Below, in pieces: positions 34,081 to 46,475 of a stretch of DNA of 64,000 bases; positions within the stretch are counted from its first letter, which is position 1; each line of letters begins with the position of its first letter. The notes beneath the pieces are model-generated. The model had not been told where the DNA came from. It ran no database searches and worked only from the letters and a program-made list of their open reading frames with translations. A program made the translations under genes and the position numbers. This stretch comes from Rhabdophis nuchalis. Its lineage: Eukaryota > Chordata > Lepidosauria > Squamata > Natricidae. The stretch spans positions 325,133,919-325,197,918 of the forward strand of contig CM077643.1 of NCBI GenBank assembly GCA_039707465.1, in the 5' to 3' direction.

Positions 34081-34997
34081 ATTTTCAAATATTATGGTTT
34101 TAATTTGGTTTTACATGCTTTTCATTTGTGTGTGCGCGTGTCCCTGTGTTATTTCCACAATTGAACAAATGAGGAACGACAAAAATGTTCACAATTGGAA
34201 AGCTTTTCCTATGCGAGAAATGTTTGTGGCTTTCTACTTCAGAAAAGAGGGCAAGGGAAACAAGGTAGAGGTCAATTCAATTACACGGAATATGGAGAGG
34301 CAGGTTTTGTACCCACATACATAGGATTAAAATTGGGGTCATTCAATGACAGGAGATTCCAAGCAGACAAAAGCAAGTAACTTCAAACAGTACATGACTA
34401 TTCTCTGAAATCTTTTTCCACAAGTTATGGTAATAACTATTAACTTAGATGGTTTCTAAATGGCCCAGGACAAATAATTAGTTAGGGTCTATATAGCTAC
34501 ATCCAATCTTTAGATTTTTATTCAGTGTCACTCCATTATCATGCGCTGGAGAATGCAGGATGAAGGCTGATACTGCATCAGGTAGCAGGGGTAGGTTGTG
34601 AGAGATGATAAGGGAACTCTAGTCTGAGAAACACCAATAAAGCTTGTGAGATTCCCAAAGACATCTATACGTGTACAACTAAGAGAAAATATGTGTTGGA
34701 TAATATGGGCCGTTGTGTGGTTTAGGTGGATGAGTCTTATATTTTTAAATAATTTTACATACTGAGACAAATTCTTTTGGAAACCATTCATGGACTTTTA
34801 GCTAAAAATGGGGAAAATGCAGTTGTAATTTTGGGAGTTGACAATTAGAAAGGATAGATTATGGGAAAAAGAGAGTTCTGATGTAACCTTGGAGACAAAA
34901 GATAAAATTTGAATGCATTTATAACTGCTGTAAAGCAGATTGTAAGCCATTACTTTTTCTATTTCTTTTTTTCATTTCTTTATTATTTTTATTTATA

Positions 34998-35373
34998 GTT
35001 CATTTAGTTACTGTTCAAAGTTACAACAGTACTGAAAAAAGTGACTTATGACCACTTTTCATAGTTACAGCCTTTGTAGCATCCCCAGGATCACATGATC
35101 AGAATTCAGATGCTTGGAAACTGGTTCATACCTATGACCACTGCGGTGTCCCAAAGTCATACTATCAGGTTTTGCAACCTTTTTGACAAGCCAAGTCAAT
35201 AAGGAAGCCAGATTCACTTAACAACCGAGTTACTAACTTTATCAACTGCAGTGATTCATTTAACAACTGTGGCAAGAAAGGTCGTAAAATGGGGCAAAAC
35301 TCACTTAACAAGTATCTCAGTTAATAACAGAAATGTTGGGCTCAATTGTGGTAATAAGTCAAAGGCTACCTGT
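34998..35373 (+). repeat. Near-complete copy of the AGGTAGTCCTC interspersed repeat
   Basis: Contains GTTACAACAGTACTGAAAAA, GTGACTTATGACCACTTTTC, CCCCAGGATCACATGATC, AACAACTGTGGCAAGAAAGG, TCGTAAAATGGGGCAAAACT and ends CAAAGGCTACCTGTA. The best-preserved copy here; others at 9222, 40558 and 52070. Probably a non-autonomous DNA transposon. Confidence 0.65.
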
Positions 35374-35423
35374 ATCCAATATAATCAACTCATCAACCAA
35401 TTTCATTGTAATTTTATTACAAT

Positions 35424-35480
35424 ATTATTACAATGAAAATAAAGATTATTATTACTATTACTATTACTACTATTATTATT

Positions 35481-35518
<38 letters not shown>
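35424..35518. repeat. (ATT/ACT)n then (ATC)n microsatellite
   Basis: Trinucleotide tract that starts as ATT/ACT and becomes about 13 pure ATC units. It yields false poly-His or poly-Met frames. It lies 66 bases from the donor of the PDZ exon (35584). Confidence 0.95.
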
Positions 35519-35519
<1 letters not shown>

Positions 35520-35583
35520 GAAAGCCTGCATATAAAGGGCACATTCATACGGAAGCCCAAGGATACACCCGCTAATGTCTTAC

Positions 35584-35858
35584 CTTCTAGGTGAACCGTC
35601 CTCATGAGGCTGAATAATCACCACCTTGACCGTCACAGAGGTGCGCAATAGGTCAATCATTTGTTCATGAGTAAGTGTTGCTACAGCTACTTTGCAGATC
35701 TCTACGAGGCGACTGCCTTGACGCAGGCCTGCTTTCCACGCAAAACCAAATGGTTCCACATCTGCCACAATCCCTTCAAAGTTGACATGGAATCCAAGCT
35801 GTCCCAAGCCGTTTCTTCTCAAGGTCATTTCTGCTGTTTCACATCCTCTGGTTACTAT
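35584..35858 (-). CDS. SIPA1L2: SIPA1L2 exon: PDZ domain
   Basis: 275 bases, 91 codons plus two bases (residues 446-536). Reads [20 protein letters not shown], then [20 protein letters not shown] and ends [18 protein letters not shown] (about residues 462-468) is the carboxylate-binding loop, and HEQMIDLLR is the second PDZ helix. Nearly the whole PDZ lies in this one exon. Acceptor TTCTTTAG, donor AAG|GTAAGA. A nearby ATC/ATT microsatellite (35424-35518) is intronic and not translated. Confidence 0.96.
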
Positions 35859-36794
35859 CTAAAGAACCATCACATTTGATAAGAAAGAGAACATTTCTAC
35901 GTATACCCTTAATGTGCAACAATGTTACATTTTTCATGATAAAATGTGAATATATTTTTTTCAGAACAGCTATAAATATCTCAGATTTATGGTAGAGCTA
36001 CTATTCCTAAAAGTGTAATTCCAGCGCAGTTATTCAGGAAGCAGGAAGTTTTGTGTTTAAAAGACCTAATGTTTAGGAAAATGTACTATGTATTTCAACA
36101 TGGGATCTTCAATCCCAGGCACATTTACTCAAAAACAGACAGCCTTGAGCTAATGATACTTATTCCAGGTAATATGTAAAGTGAGCAAAGGTTTTCACAG
36201 AAATCCTTGCGGATGTAGTTTTTTAACAGTATTTTTAATTCATTGTACTCTGGTGAATTTCAGTTTTTTAACAAACTTGAAGAAAATCATAATCGGTGAA
36301 AAAAAGTTTATTTAGGTCTCCATAATTTATCTTCCAAGAGTCAGCTGTTTTTGAAAGTAGAATAATATTTTAAAAGTAACAACTTTTATGTATGCACTTT
36401 TATGTACTTTTGTATAAACAAAAGTAAACAATTGTTTTGATATTCACTTTAATTTTTTCTGATGGTCTTTATTATAAATTATTAGGAGGTGCATTGTGAA
36501 GAATCAATATGAAGGTCCCTAATAGTATTACACATAATATTTATAATTTTATACAGCTCATATATTCCACTATAATCCATTATTTTCCTCCAATTCTAGA
36601 ATTCAGGATTTAAACCCAAAAGTAAAAATAGATTTGTTTTCTCTGATCTCCTACATTTCCTAAAATTTAGAAATGTTGATTCAAATATTGCTATGATTAG
36701 GATTTTGCCTAGTTTGGCTTCACAGTAAGATTGGTATTTCAATCATCTATTTTTCAAATCTTCCAAAAACTAATAATTGGAGGACTTTATAAAT
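35859..36794. other. Intron, nothing recognised
   Basis: AT-rich intron 5' of the PDZ exon in transcript order. No repeat or exon recognised. Confidence 0.5.
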
Positions 36795-36802
36795 GTCTAA
36801 AC

Positions 36803-36981
36803 CAGCGGTCTCATTCTCGCGGCCCGCAGGACGGTATCTTGTGGCCCCCACCGTGATATGAAAGTATAATATTAGTATTAATATTAGTATTAATATTAAT
36901 ATAAGGAATCCCTTATGCGGCCCAGCCTCACCCAGACTCTGCCTCCAGCGGTACCCAGGTACATTGAGTTTGAGACCCCTG
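36803..36981. mobile_element. hAT-type miniature element, family C/E
   Basis: Ends CAGCGGTCTCATTCTCGCGGC and TTGAGTTTGAGACCCCTG. Perfect 8-base duplication GTCTAAAC at 36795-36802 and 36982-36989, fitting nTnnnnAn. The interior contains GCGGCCCGCAGG and GCGGCCCAGCC, with an AATATTAGTATT run between. Confidence 0.85.
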
Positions 36982-36989
36982 GTCTAAAC

Positions 36990-37734
36990 TAAACAGATAA
37001 CAAGCAAAAAGGGAGGATTAAGAAAAAAGGAAAGCCAGCAAGCAGGGAACCCAGAGCTAGAGGAAGAAATCTCCTTGATGATGAATTATATCTGACAATT
37101 CCTGTAGGTTACACATATTTGAAACATGGAAGAATTGGAGCAGTAGCATTCTAAGTCATTAGTCATGTTTCTTGAAACATCTACATACATTACCTACTTA
37201 TCTTTCATTCCACCATAGATTTTTTTTGTCATAAAGCATTAAAATGATTTCTATAATTAGAATGATCAACTATTAGCAAATTACATATTCATTTTAAGAA
37301 AGCCATCTCATTTTCCTTTAAGTGGTTTTTAAAACACTATAATTTTCTGAAGTTTAAAAGAAATTTTTTTTTAAAAAAAACCCCTTTCTTTCACCTATAT
37401 AAATTCCAGTTTCACCAACACCTACCAAAGCTTTATTTCCAATTACTGGAGAGAAATAACCCCACATATCACGACAGTGAAACGTGGCAATGTTTCTCAA
37501 CCTCAACAATACAGAGTATGGAGCTGGACAGTTTCTAAATTTGATATATATAAAAAACAAACTTTAAGATTCCCAATTTTTATTTATTTATCGAACTTGG
37601 AAAACTGCCCATCTACTTCACAGATTCTGAGTGGCAAAGTCCACACATCCTAAAGTTGTCAAGGATGGAAAATTCTGTATTATGGAATTAAAGTATTCAA
37701 AAAAATATGACAGATAGGGCATATGAACTTTGCT
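36990..37734. other. Intron between two hAT miniature elements
   Basis: AT-rich intron without recognisable exon or repeat. Confidence 0.5.
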
Positions 37735-37742
37735 CTCTAGAT

Positions 37743-37850
37743 CAGGGGTCTTCAACATTTGCACTTTAAGTCTGAAGGACTTCAGCTGGCTGGAGAATTC
37801 TGGAAGCTGAAGTCCTTCAGACTTAAAGTTGCAAAGGTTGGAGACCCCTG
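37743..37850. mobile_element. hAT-type palindromic miniature element, family B
   Basis: Second copy of the 1088-1208 element: arms CAGGGGTCTTCAACATTTGC and GCAAAGGTTGGAGACCCCTG. Perfect duplication CTCTAGAT at 37735-37742 and 37851-37858. Confidence 0.88.
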
Positions 37851-38302
37851 CTCTAGATGCTCCCTCCCACTGGAAAAAAAAGAACACGAAGTGTTTCTGA
37901 AATTCCACTATCCCCTGCTATTATTTTGCCTATCCCCATAGTTCCATCAAGATAATTGAATTGCAGTAATCATTGCCTTGTTTAGCATTGATAAAGCTAT
38001 ATTTGGATTACAATATTTGATGTAAGCATACAGTTAGGACTATTGCAATGCATCACACCTAATCACTGAAATGTTTGGAACTCCTTTATATACACAAAGT
38101 GTATATAACTTTCATCAGCCAATGAAAAGTTTTCTCAGAAGAAGTTGTCTGCATAGATAATGTACTTTTAAGGAGCAAATGAAATTGTTTGGTTAGGAAC
38201 TGACTAAAAACCTAGAACTGGGCAAGAAGGAAAATAAAGGAAGAAATAATAAGAACTGAGCTAGAAAGAAGGAATCTTTCTGACACAATCCAGAGGTCAG
38301 GC

Positions 38303-38533
38303 CAGTGGTGAAATTCATTTTTTTTTTACTACCGGTTCTGTGGGTGTGGCTTGGTGGGCATGGCAGTGGAAGGATACTGCAAAATCCCCATTCCCATCAC
38401 ACTCCTGGAGGAAGGATATTGCAACATCTCCACTCCCGCCCCACTCTGGGGCCAGCCAGATGTTTTCTGAACTACTCAAAATTTCCACTACCGGTTCTCC
38501 AGAACCTGTCAAAGCCTCTGAATTTCATCCCTG
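38303..38533. mobile_element. hAT-type miniature element, family D
   Basis: Ends CAGTGGTGAAATTCATTTT and CTCTGAATTTCATCCCTG, with ACTACCGGTTCTGTGGGTGT and CTACCGGTTCTCCAGAACCT inside. Same family as 19096-19329. Flanking octamers GGTCAGGC and GGTAAGAG match only five of eight. Confidence 0.75.
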
Positions 38534-39881
38534 GGTAAGAGGGAAGCATATTTTGCAGAGAGGGAAAATGCCAATTGGAAGGAAACATCTGTAGCCTCCT
38601 ATGTAATCCTGGGAAGGAAGAAATTCATCCAAAATTCAACTATGATTTGAGTTGTATGATGATTAGGAAACACAAAGAAAACGAACTAAAAGAATTTGGC
38701 TTGAAAAAGAATTTACAGAAAAAGCCACTGAGCTAGGATTTGCCTTTATCAGATGCATTCTCTTTCTATTTTGGTAACTTAAGTAATCATTTGCAAACCT
38801 TGTTGAACTTGTTTTGCTACTTTTATGTTAGTGTTTTTATTAAACTGTAAAGTTATCCTTCTGAAATCTGTAAATTCTGTCTCTGTTTATTGTATCCGTA
38901 ATTCCACACCCAGCCAAACACTATCCAGTCCGAAGGGATGGTTTTTTAAAAAATAAATAAATAAATCTGAGACTAAAATACAATTATCTAATTGTACAAC
39001 ATGAGGTCTTTAACAAAATAATAGGAAACTTTCCTGTCTTATGCTTTCTTTCAATAAGTATTGTTTTAAAGAGTAGCTTTGTTACTGGAATAAACTTACA
39101 ATTATTGAATTCACACAGTAAGGAACTTTAAACCCTAACCAAACAAATTGGGTTTATACAACATGCTAAAACATGAAACAAGAATATAAACAAAGATTAA
39201 ATGAACAAAGCTTGTCATGTAAATAGAGCTGCCCAATCCAACCTGGTTAAACATGTTGCATAAACATAGGTTAGGAAGGGCAGCAGTGGTAAATCCTAGC
39301 ATGTTTCCCTCCAAATAGCTCATATTTTCAAAACAATCCTTAGTTGAGGAACCATTGTATTTGTGATGTTATACTTTGGAATAGACGAGGAAAGGATTAT
39401 TGAAAAAGTGAGAGGGTTACAGAGGGCTCTGGAAGTATCAGGATCGGAGGCAATTTGGATTGGGATATGGACATCAGACAGAAATTCCTCATATATGATC
39501 TGGGATGGGATTTGGATGGCAGGAATATGGCCGTTCTTGTCTTCCTAGATGTTTTGATGCCATCAACCATGGAACATCTGTGAGGGCTGAGAGTTGGAAG
39601 CACAATGTTATGGTGCTCCTAGTCTTATCTGAGTGGATTAGGGTTACAATTCGACTGTGACAAGTAGGACTTTTGAACAGTTTTACCTGGTATCTCACTT
39701 GCAGCTTTCCTTAGAACACAATGCACTGAAAACAACCTTCGCTATTGCTAGATTAGTTTATTATCATTCGTTTTACATGGGACTGTCCTGGCATAACAGA
39801 ACTTAATGTTGCAAGAACTATTTGAAACATACTGAATGCCTAGAATAACCCAGTGAATAACCCATACTGAATAACCCAATG
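38534..39881. other. Intron, nothing recognised
   Basis: AT-rich intron with an AAAT run near 38950. Small open frames (for example 39397-39603) have no domain. Parts of 39360-39850 may be an old LINE, but I could not assign it. Confidence 0.4.
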
Positions 39882-39922
39882 CTCTTGGGTTATTAAATCA
39901 ATAAGATTTAATAACCCAAGAG
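39882..39922. repeat. Perfect 18-base hairpin at L2 5' junction
   Basis: CTCTTGGGTTATTAAATC (39882-39899), loop AATAA, then its exact reverse complement (39905-39922). The right arm ends in GAG, where recognisable L2 sequence (GAGACCGCATCC) begins. Confidence 0.9.
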
Positions 39923-40358
39923 ACCGCATCCTACCTCATACATCCCTGCGGCCGATTCGCTCCCACAGAGAGGGACTTCTCCGGGTGCCCAACGCCCAGG
40001 GGAAGGGCCTTCTCTGTGGTGGGCCCAACCCTCTGGAACGACCTACCCCCCGACCTCAGAACAACCACGGACCTCCGCACCTTCCGCCAGAAATTAAAGA
40101 CACTTTTGTTCCATCAGGCCGGTTTGGCCTAAGTTATTTACCTAGCCTTCAGTCTGTATTATAAATTGTTTTAATTGGGTTTTTAAATGGATTATGTTTT
40201 AACTTTCTAAATTTTAGCACAGGGATAACCTATTTAATTCGATTTTAATTATTTATATTTTGTACTGTTTGTTTTAACTTCCTGTGCACCGCCCCGGGTC
40301 CCTTCGGGGAGAGGGTGCGGTTATATAAATTTAATAATAAATAAATAAATAAATAAAT
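39918..40358 (+). mobile_element. L2-group LINE 3' end with tail
   Basis: Decayed C-terminal RT coding part (GCCGATTCGCTCCCACAGAG; GGCCCAACCCTCTGGAACGA; CATCAGGCCGGTTTGGCC), 3' UTR, then CACCGCCCCGGGTCCCTTCG and an AATAAATAA tail. It resembles the 60-kb copy more than the 25-kb copy (CCGATTCGCTCCCACAGAGAGG). Confidence 0.85.
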
Positions 40359-40557
40359 TGAGGCACTTGTTTCTTGGGCTATTAGATACTGATGCTGTTG
40401 CTTTAATTGAAATGTCATAGTTGTCAGGGGCTCTGGAGGAACCATCTGAGGTTCTTAAGCCAGTAATCCACTTCTTTCGAAATTTCTAAAAATGACTTTA
40501 CAGTGTTTACTTGAATTTCCAAATAATTTTCAGAAAACCGTGGAAGGTTGTTTTAAA

Positions 40558-40935
40558 ATAAGGCAGTCCTCAATTAACAATGGCAATTGGGACTGGAATT
40601 TCCAACACTAAATGACATCGTTGTAACACACAATGTCATGTGTGCTGTTAGCAAATGTGGTTCCAATTTTTCTGGTTGCCATTATTAAATGAACCACACA
40701 CACACCATATTTAAGCATGTCAGCAGTGTAGGTTGCAAATGGTGACCATCAGACCTTGCAATACTGCAATATCAGAATTGGAAAGTGATTGCTTGCTGAG
40801 CCCCTGGATTGCTATCATGTGACTGAGAGAACACTGTGACAGTCAGAACTTTGAGAATCGGTCATAAGTACCTCTTGTCAATTCAAATGGCCTCTGAACA
40901 AATGGTCATTAAACAAGGTCGTTAAGTTATTTTTA
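40558..40935. repeat. Diverged copy of the AGGTAGTCCTC-type repeat
   Basis: Starts AGGCAGTCCTCAATTAACAA and TGGCAATTGGGACTGGAATT, then GTTGTAACACACAATGTCAT and ends AACAAGGTCGTTAAGTT. A subfamily variant of the repeat at 9222. Confidence 0.55.
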
Positions 40936-41726
40936 AACAATAGGAAGTTTTGTTGCATTAGTAGTAAACACTTTCCAGAATGTCTGATAAGAGTTACATG
41001 CAATTGCATTGAGACTAAGTATGCAATTAAGGAACTGGAATCTTAATTCATATATTCTATGCTTGTCCTTTTATTATCACATTTGTGGCTGAAATCCACT
41101 GGATTGCTAAAGTGCCTTCTGAGTAATAATTGCTGATTAAGAATGCAAATAATTCATCTGATTAAAAAATATAATACAACACTGGAAGGGCAATCTATAT
41201 CAAAGTTACAGCAGTGCATTGTTGATATGTGGCATCTGTTAGCAGCAAGCTGGTCACATTTATTTGAAATTATTTCATGCATTTCTACAGATTTATTAAA
41301 GATAAAAATGCATACATTATTATGCTAATTCTATGTACATATTTCCCAGACTAGGGATGAAGGAGTGTGCCTGGGCCAAAGTCATCCAGCTGCCTTCAGT
41401 ACTAAAGGAAATTTTAAAAGGCTCTGTAATCGTATTTCTGAATCTTAACTACTATACAACATTGGTGCTTGGTCTCTCTCCCTCTTTCATATATGTACAA
41501 ATACAGCAAACACAATAGGCACTCTGATCCAATGAGCACACTGAAGGGTGAATAAACATGTGCTCGTTCTTCTTTATAGCTTCTCTGCTGACAGACAGAG
41601 CTTCAGCAGTGTTTTTTTTTTAACTGAAGCACATACACAGTGCTGTCACTTAACTTTATTCATCTTTAAGCTTCTTAAAAATATCAACAACTTTTGAAGA
41701 AGAAAAGCATTGAAACACATACTTAC

Positions 41727-42303
41727 TTCTAGCCTCTGAACTACCTCTCGGATGTCCTCAGCACAGTTATCAAATGCAGACAGAAGAATGCACTCTCCTC
41801 TTTCGTAAAAGATTTTTATGCTCATTAACCCAGATGTCCAGCCAATAACATCTCTGCAGGAGCAGTTGAACACAACGTTTTTTGACTCCTTTTCAATCAA
41901 GACGATGAACTCATTGGAGATGCCAAGCAGGCATTCAATATCAAGTGACTGACCAAAGTCTCGTGCTATCACATTCCATATCACTGCTCCAACACTGAAT
42001 AAATGAGCATCCTTTCTTGCTTTGACTCTTTCTCTCTTTTTTGCACCTAATGAAATGAGGCTAAACTTGACCGAAGTTTCTATTGTAGCAGTAGTAACAA
42101 AATTTTCTGCTAGATCTTTCAAGTACTCTTGACGCGTTCTGGTTGCCATGGCTCGAAATTTTTCCGATTTGTGGGCTGCGTTTTCTGCATTAATAACTTT
42201 GGCCAAAAGGAAGTCCCGGAAAACTGCTGACTTAGGGAAAGTTACTCCTTTAGGGATAGGTGGTCCAAAAGGTGGAACATCTTTCGATCTTGAAACTCCA
42301 ACG
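41727..42303 (-). CDS. SIPA1L2: SIPA1L2 exon: end of Rap-GAP domain and linker to PDZ
   Basis: 577 bases, the largest exon here: one base plus 192 codons (residues 254-445). Starts [20 protein letters not shown], includes [20 protein letters not shown], then [40 protein letters not shown] and [12 protein letters not shown]. The DAHLFS/ARDFGQS wording favours SIPA1L2 over SIPA1L1. Acceptor TTTTTAG, donor GAA|GTAAGT, ending in phase 0 at VQRLE just before the PDZ exon. Confidence 0.96.
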
Positions 42304-42647
42304 CTAAAAAAAATAAAGAGAGAATGAAGAAGTATTACTGTTCACATCATGATTCTGAACAAATGAAAAATATTTTCCCCCTAACAATTTTCATACTCTT
42401 CAATAGACATTTGTTGACTAAGCATCAGCAGCAGTGAAGGTTGAAGAACTCATTCTAATTACGGGATTTTGCTGTCAAATTCTAATATATGGTTTATTAG
42501 CCAATTAGTCCTCAACCATTAAGTTTATGTTGTACCAATTCATCACAACATGAGTTCTGGTAAAGCTTCAACGATTGGAAGAAATTCAGCACAAAGACAT
42601 GAAACATCTATCTCAACTACAGATGTCATTCTCTAGCCATGCAACTA

Positions 42648-42870
42648 GGAGCTGTGATGGTGCAGTGGTTAGAATGCAGCACTGCAGGTTAACTTGCCTA
42701 CAGTCAGGAGTTCGACCCTGACCATATCAAGATTGACTCAGCCTTCTATCCTTCTGAGGTTGATAAAATGAGGACCCAGATTGTTGGGGGCAATATGCTG
42801 ACTCTGTAAACTGCTTAGAGAGGGCTATGAAGCAGTATATAATCTAAGTGCTATTGCTAGTGCTATAAGC
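42648..42870 (+). mobile_element. tRNA-derived SINE, CR1/L2-tailed family
   Basis: A box region GATGGTGCAGTGGTTAGAAT, B box GGAGTTCGACCCTGACC, then CTTCTGAGGTTGATAAAATG, CTCTGTAAACTGCTTAGAGA, and TAAGTGCTATTGCTAGTGCT at the 3' end. Better preserved in its tRNA head than the other copies. Confidence 0.82.
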
Positions 42871-43221
42871 AAGCTGGGATAGAATACAAGCATATTTCTG
42901 CTTATATATAAGATTTGTTTTTGGTTTTCTCTTACCTGCAGCCTTCAAATATCCTTAAGAACTACTCTATGAAGTTGGAGTGGGGGGAATCTAATATTGA
43001 AGGGGGGGCTGCTGGGAAAGATAATCACTTCCTTTGTTTCTGTGAATAGAAACTGATTCTCTAAGGAAAGTTCATTACTGACTCAACTAATTATTGTGAC
43101 TAAATACTAAGTTTTGCTAATAATCAGATTTTGTAGATGACAGAGGAAATTCAGGGAAACCTATACAATGCTTAATAGACTTCAAGAAGCCAAAACTATT
43201 GGTCCACACATTTGTACTCAC

Positions 43222-43379
43222 CTATAACACACTTTTTCAGTGCATGGATTGTGGACTTTGACAATGACAAAAACATGCTGAAAATGAGAACGGATATTTT
43301 TTGGAGTAAAAGGAAGTGCTCCAGGCTCTTGAAAGACAATAGTAACAATGTCATTTCCTATATGCCTTTTCCTTAGAAG
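43222..43379 (-). CDS. SIPA1L2: SIPA1L2 exon: catalytic segment of Rap-GAP domain
   Basis: 158 bases, 52 codons plus two bases (residues 201-252). Contains [19 protein letters not shown], then [20 protein letters not shown]. In Rap1GAP-type enzymes the Asn of the HIGND motif is the catalytic 'Asn thumb'; here it is fragment residue 209 and intact, so GAP activity is expected. Acceptor CATCTAG, donor AG|GTGAGT. The split Ser codon AG/C links to the next exon. Confidence 0.95.
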
Positions 43380-43764
43380 CTAGATGGGAAGAAGAAAAAA
43401 GAAAGAAAATAATTAATTATGAAAATTCAACTCTTATACCTACTAGAGAAAAATGTATCAATTTAAATAAATTGGAAGTCATATAAGAAAATGAAGTCAC
43501 ATAAATCATAACTGTATTATTGTACATGGAGGCGAGGAATCAATCATGATACACTAATCATTTCCATGTATATTTAATAATCTATCTCTTATATGTATTT
43601 GAAATATAATAGCTTTTGAAGAAAGGGAATTGTTAATTATATTAAAAATGGGCAACATGAAATATAAAGCCACATTTACTGATCCGTTATTTTGTTCTTC
43701 TTCATTCCCAAAATGCAATTTCTTAATCTTTGAAGAGAATATTTGTAGCTCATGCTTGAACTGT

Positions 43765-43990
43765 GGAGTCCTTACTGCTCTCTGAGTGTGGTTGTTTTCT
43801 TGCAGATATTTCATTACCAAACTATCATGTTTGGTAATGAATGTACTAAATGACAGTAATGTCAGTACTAAAAAAAAAGACACTGATCATGTTACTGAGT
43901 TTGGTTTTTAGCACTGATGATGTTAACTAGTTTGGTAATGAAATGTCAGCAAGAAAACAACCAAGCACAGAGAGCACTAAAGGGCTCCAT
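43765..43990. mobile_element. Long-inverted-repeat (foldback) element
   Basis: Left arm GTCCTTACTGCTCTCTGAGT, GGTTGTTTTCTTGCAGATAT, TTCATTACC; right arm, inverted, GGTAATGAAATGTCAGCAAG, AAAACAACCAAGCACAGAGA, GCACTAAAGGGCTCC. The short middle contains a second small hairpin ATTACCAAAC / GTTTGGTAAT. Complete copy of the family split by L2 at 24.8-27.6 kb. Confidence 0.65.
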
Positions 43991-45379
43991 ATTTCTTCAT
44001 CTTTTACACTCAAAGGAGAAAATTATAGTTGTTTCTTTACTAAGCTTTAATTTACACTGAATTAAAAAGTTGATAATACCCACCATTTTGCAATTATTTA
44101 GAAGAAGAAAAAACCTTATTAGAAATATCAACTAGTAGAAATTCTGTAGACAGGAACCTATTTTCTTCTTTAAATGCATTTTCACATGAGCGCTCTACAA
44201 CATTAAACAAAAAGCTATTTTTTTGCATTATTTTAAAATCACAGATTTTAGAGAAAAAAACTACTGTAGAAAACTAGGTAATCTAGTACTTGAGTTTCAA
44301 AACTATTTAGAATTGTTGCAAGATTTTTCCTGCATTTACTTAGCATAATAACTAGTAAGGTCACTGAACTGTAGAAATTCAACTTAGCCTATATTTAACC
44401 TGTTTCAGTTAAATGGCAACTTAATTATGCTTTTGAAATGAGAGGATAGTGAGAAAATATTCATCTGACACAAACTGTTAACAATGGCTGCAGAATATAA
44501 TCTAGCTTTATTAAGATTAATGGAAGTTTTGACATGACATCATAAATAATCATTGTTAAACTTCAGTTTAATGGATCATTTGGAGAAAAAGGGTGTTCAT
44601 TTAATTCTGAATGACCATTAAATACAGAACCAGGTCATTAGAATCCATTTGTGTCATTTGTATAATTGTAGCATTGCCATATTTTTCTATCCTTATGCAA
44701 ACAATGCTAAGTGGTTAAATATCAAACCTTTCTGTAAATATACAAATCATCCAACTTGATACAAATGATCTGAGTTATTGCAATTGTCCAGGCTCCTTCA
44801 GAAACAATGCACAAAGTTTATGAGAATTCCAAACAAAAACCTCATCTGTTGCAACCAAAGTTTTCTGAATGAAAAGCAATAGAAAAACAGTCTTACTGTA
44901 GCTATAATTCATGTGCGTGCGCGCACACACACACATTTTAATGGAGTGTAAATTGTTAAATCTAAGAATATACTGAATTATCTTTAGGGAAGTGAAGTAT
45001 ATTTGTGCCAGTTTATCTTTCCAAAATGAAGAACAATTGATGTTGCTAATAGCCAAGGTATAAAATCTATGAATTTCACATTGGTATATGAAATATTATA
45101 CTGATAAATCACTGTAAAAAAATAGAAAAACTCTTGCAACTTTCACATGCATTATTTTTACTCTGGAGCAAAAAAAAAAGTGTTTTCCTTAGTTTAAACA
45201 GATTTTTATAAAAAGGTTGGCCAAGTTTTCGTGCCAAATAGCCTCATCATAATTCCTGAGAGAAAAGAAATTCTTCCAACTCTCAACCCATTTCAAGGAA
45301 AATATAAACAAACCCAAAAAGATATTCTGATTGAAAAGTTAGTAACATCAAGGAAGACATAGAAAACAATAGGAATATG
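43991..45379. other. Intron, nothing recognised
   Basis: AT-rich intron with a short GCGTGCGCGCACACAC run near 44915. No exon. Confidence 0.5.
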
Positions 45380-46035
45380 AAATATATTAAAAAAATAAAA
45401 CTAATGACAACCAGAATAGCAACTAGCCTTAAAATTGATAATGAAGATCTGGAAATGATGGACAGATTCTGTCTTTCGGGAATGAGTATCAACAATAAAG
45501 GAACCAGCAATCCCCCCCCCCCAAAACCCCACCACAGACTAGCACTTGATATAGGAGCAATGAAAGCAATGAAAAGCAATGAAATACTCCGCTGCTGGAT
45601 GTGTGTAAACCTGAAAGATCAGGATTATGCAGACAATGATTTTCCCTGGAAGAAGCAGGATAGAAAGAATATTGACATCTTTGAACTTTAGTATTAGAGA
45701 AGATTACTGAGAATACCATGGATACCATACAAAGCAAACAGATCCTATCACTAATCAACCCAGAATTCTCCCTTGAGAATGACCAGGCTCAAATTATCAT
45801 ACTTTGGGCACATTAGGCAAAGAACTAAGCTCCCAGGAGAAGTCTATAATTCTGGGAATGGAAAAGGAAAGATAACAACTAGAAGCAAACTGGATGGATT
45901 CAATTATAGCAGCAATGTGTGCACTGCTGGAAAACCTGAAAGATCAGGTCAGAGGGACAGATTGTCCTGTAAAAAAAATCTATGTGTTTGTTAAAACTGG
46001 ACACCAACTTGATGGCACATAATCAATCAATCCGT
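45380..46035 (+). mobile_element. BovB (RTE) LINE 3' end, decayed
   Basis: Translated pieces DRKNIDIFEL, RLLRIPWIPYKANRSY, LKLSYFGHIRQRTK and GNGKGK resemble the BovB ORF C terminus (IDAFELWCWRRLLRIPWT; LQYFGHLMRR). The 3' end ACACCAACTTGATGGCACAT, AATCAATCAATC is the BovB terminus. It has stops and frame breaks. Confidence 0.75.
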
Positions 46036-46319
46036 CAGAATGTACTCCACTGCAGGCAACATCCTTTATGTTGATATAGTTCATGGAATTTGTCTTCTCG
46101 TGGTCTAGTTTTGTTTGGAAAGGCAGAGGTGTGCTTAGCCTTAGCTAAAAGATCTCTGGGCAAATGCCTTGCACTATCTGAGGCCTGCCATTGAAAGTTA
46201 TACTCTGTTATTGGGAATGATGTCAACTGTGGTGCCTCTCATTTAGAGACAGTTCTTGCACAGCCCTACAGTTTCATTTCACTGGCATGATAAACATTTG
46301 GCTCAAACAGCTTCAAATA

Positions 46320-46475
46320 TTGGGCTAGTCACCCTCTGTCAGCCCAACAACACCTCATAGGGTTGCTGTTGCTGTGGGGAAAATAGGAGGAGTGAGGTGT
46401 GTTACATATGCTTGTCGTCTTGAGTTATTTGTAAAAATAATAAAGGTGAGGTACAAATAAATAATTAAAATAAAA
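46320..46475 (+). mobile_element. SINE fragment with L2-like tail
   Basis: GCTAGTCACCCTCTGTCAGC, CAACACCTCATAGGGTTGCT, GTCTTGAGTTATTTGTAAAA, ATAATAAAGGTGAGG: the 3' two thirds of the SINE also present at 11447-11655 in reverse. Confidence 0.6.

Noticed and set aside
35333..35605. Poly-Tyr/poly-His frames as a histidine-rich protein
   Set aside because: Produced by the ATT/ATC microsatellite in the intron next to the PDZ exon.
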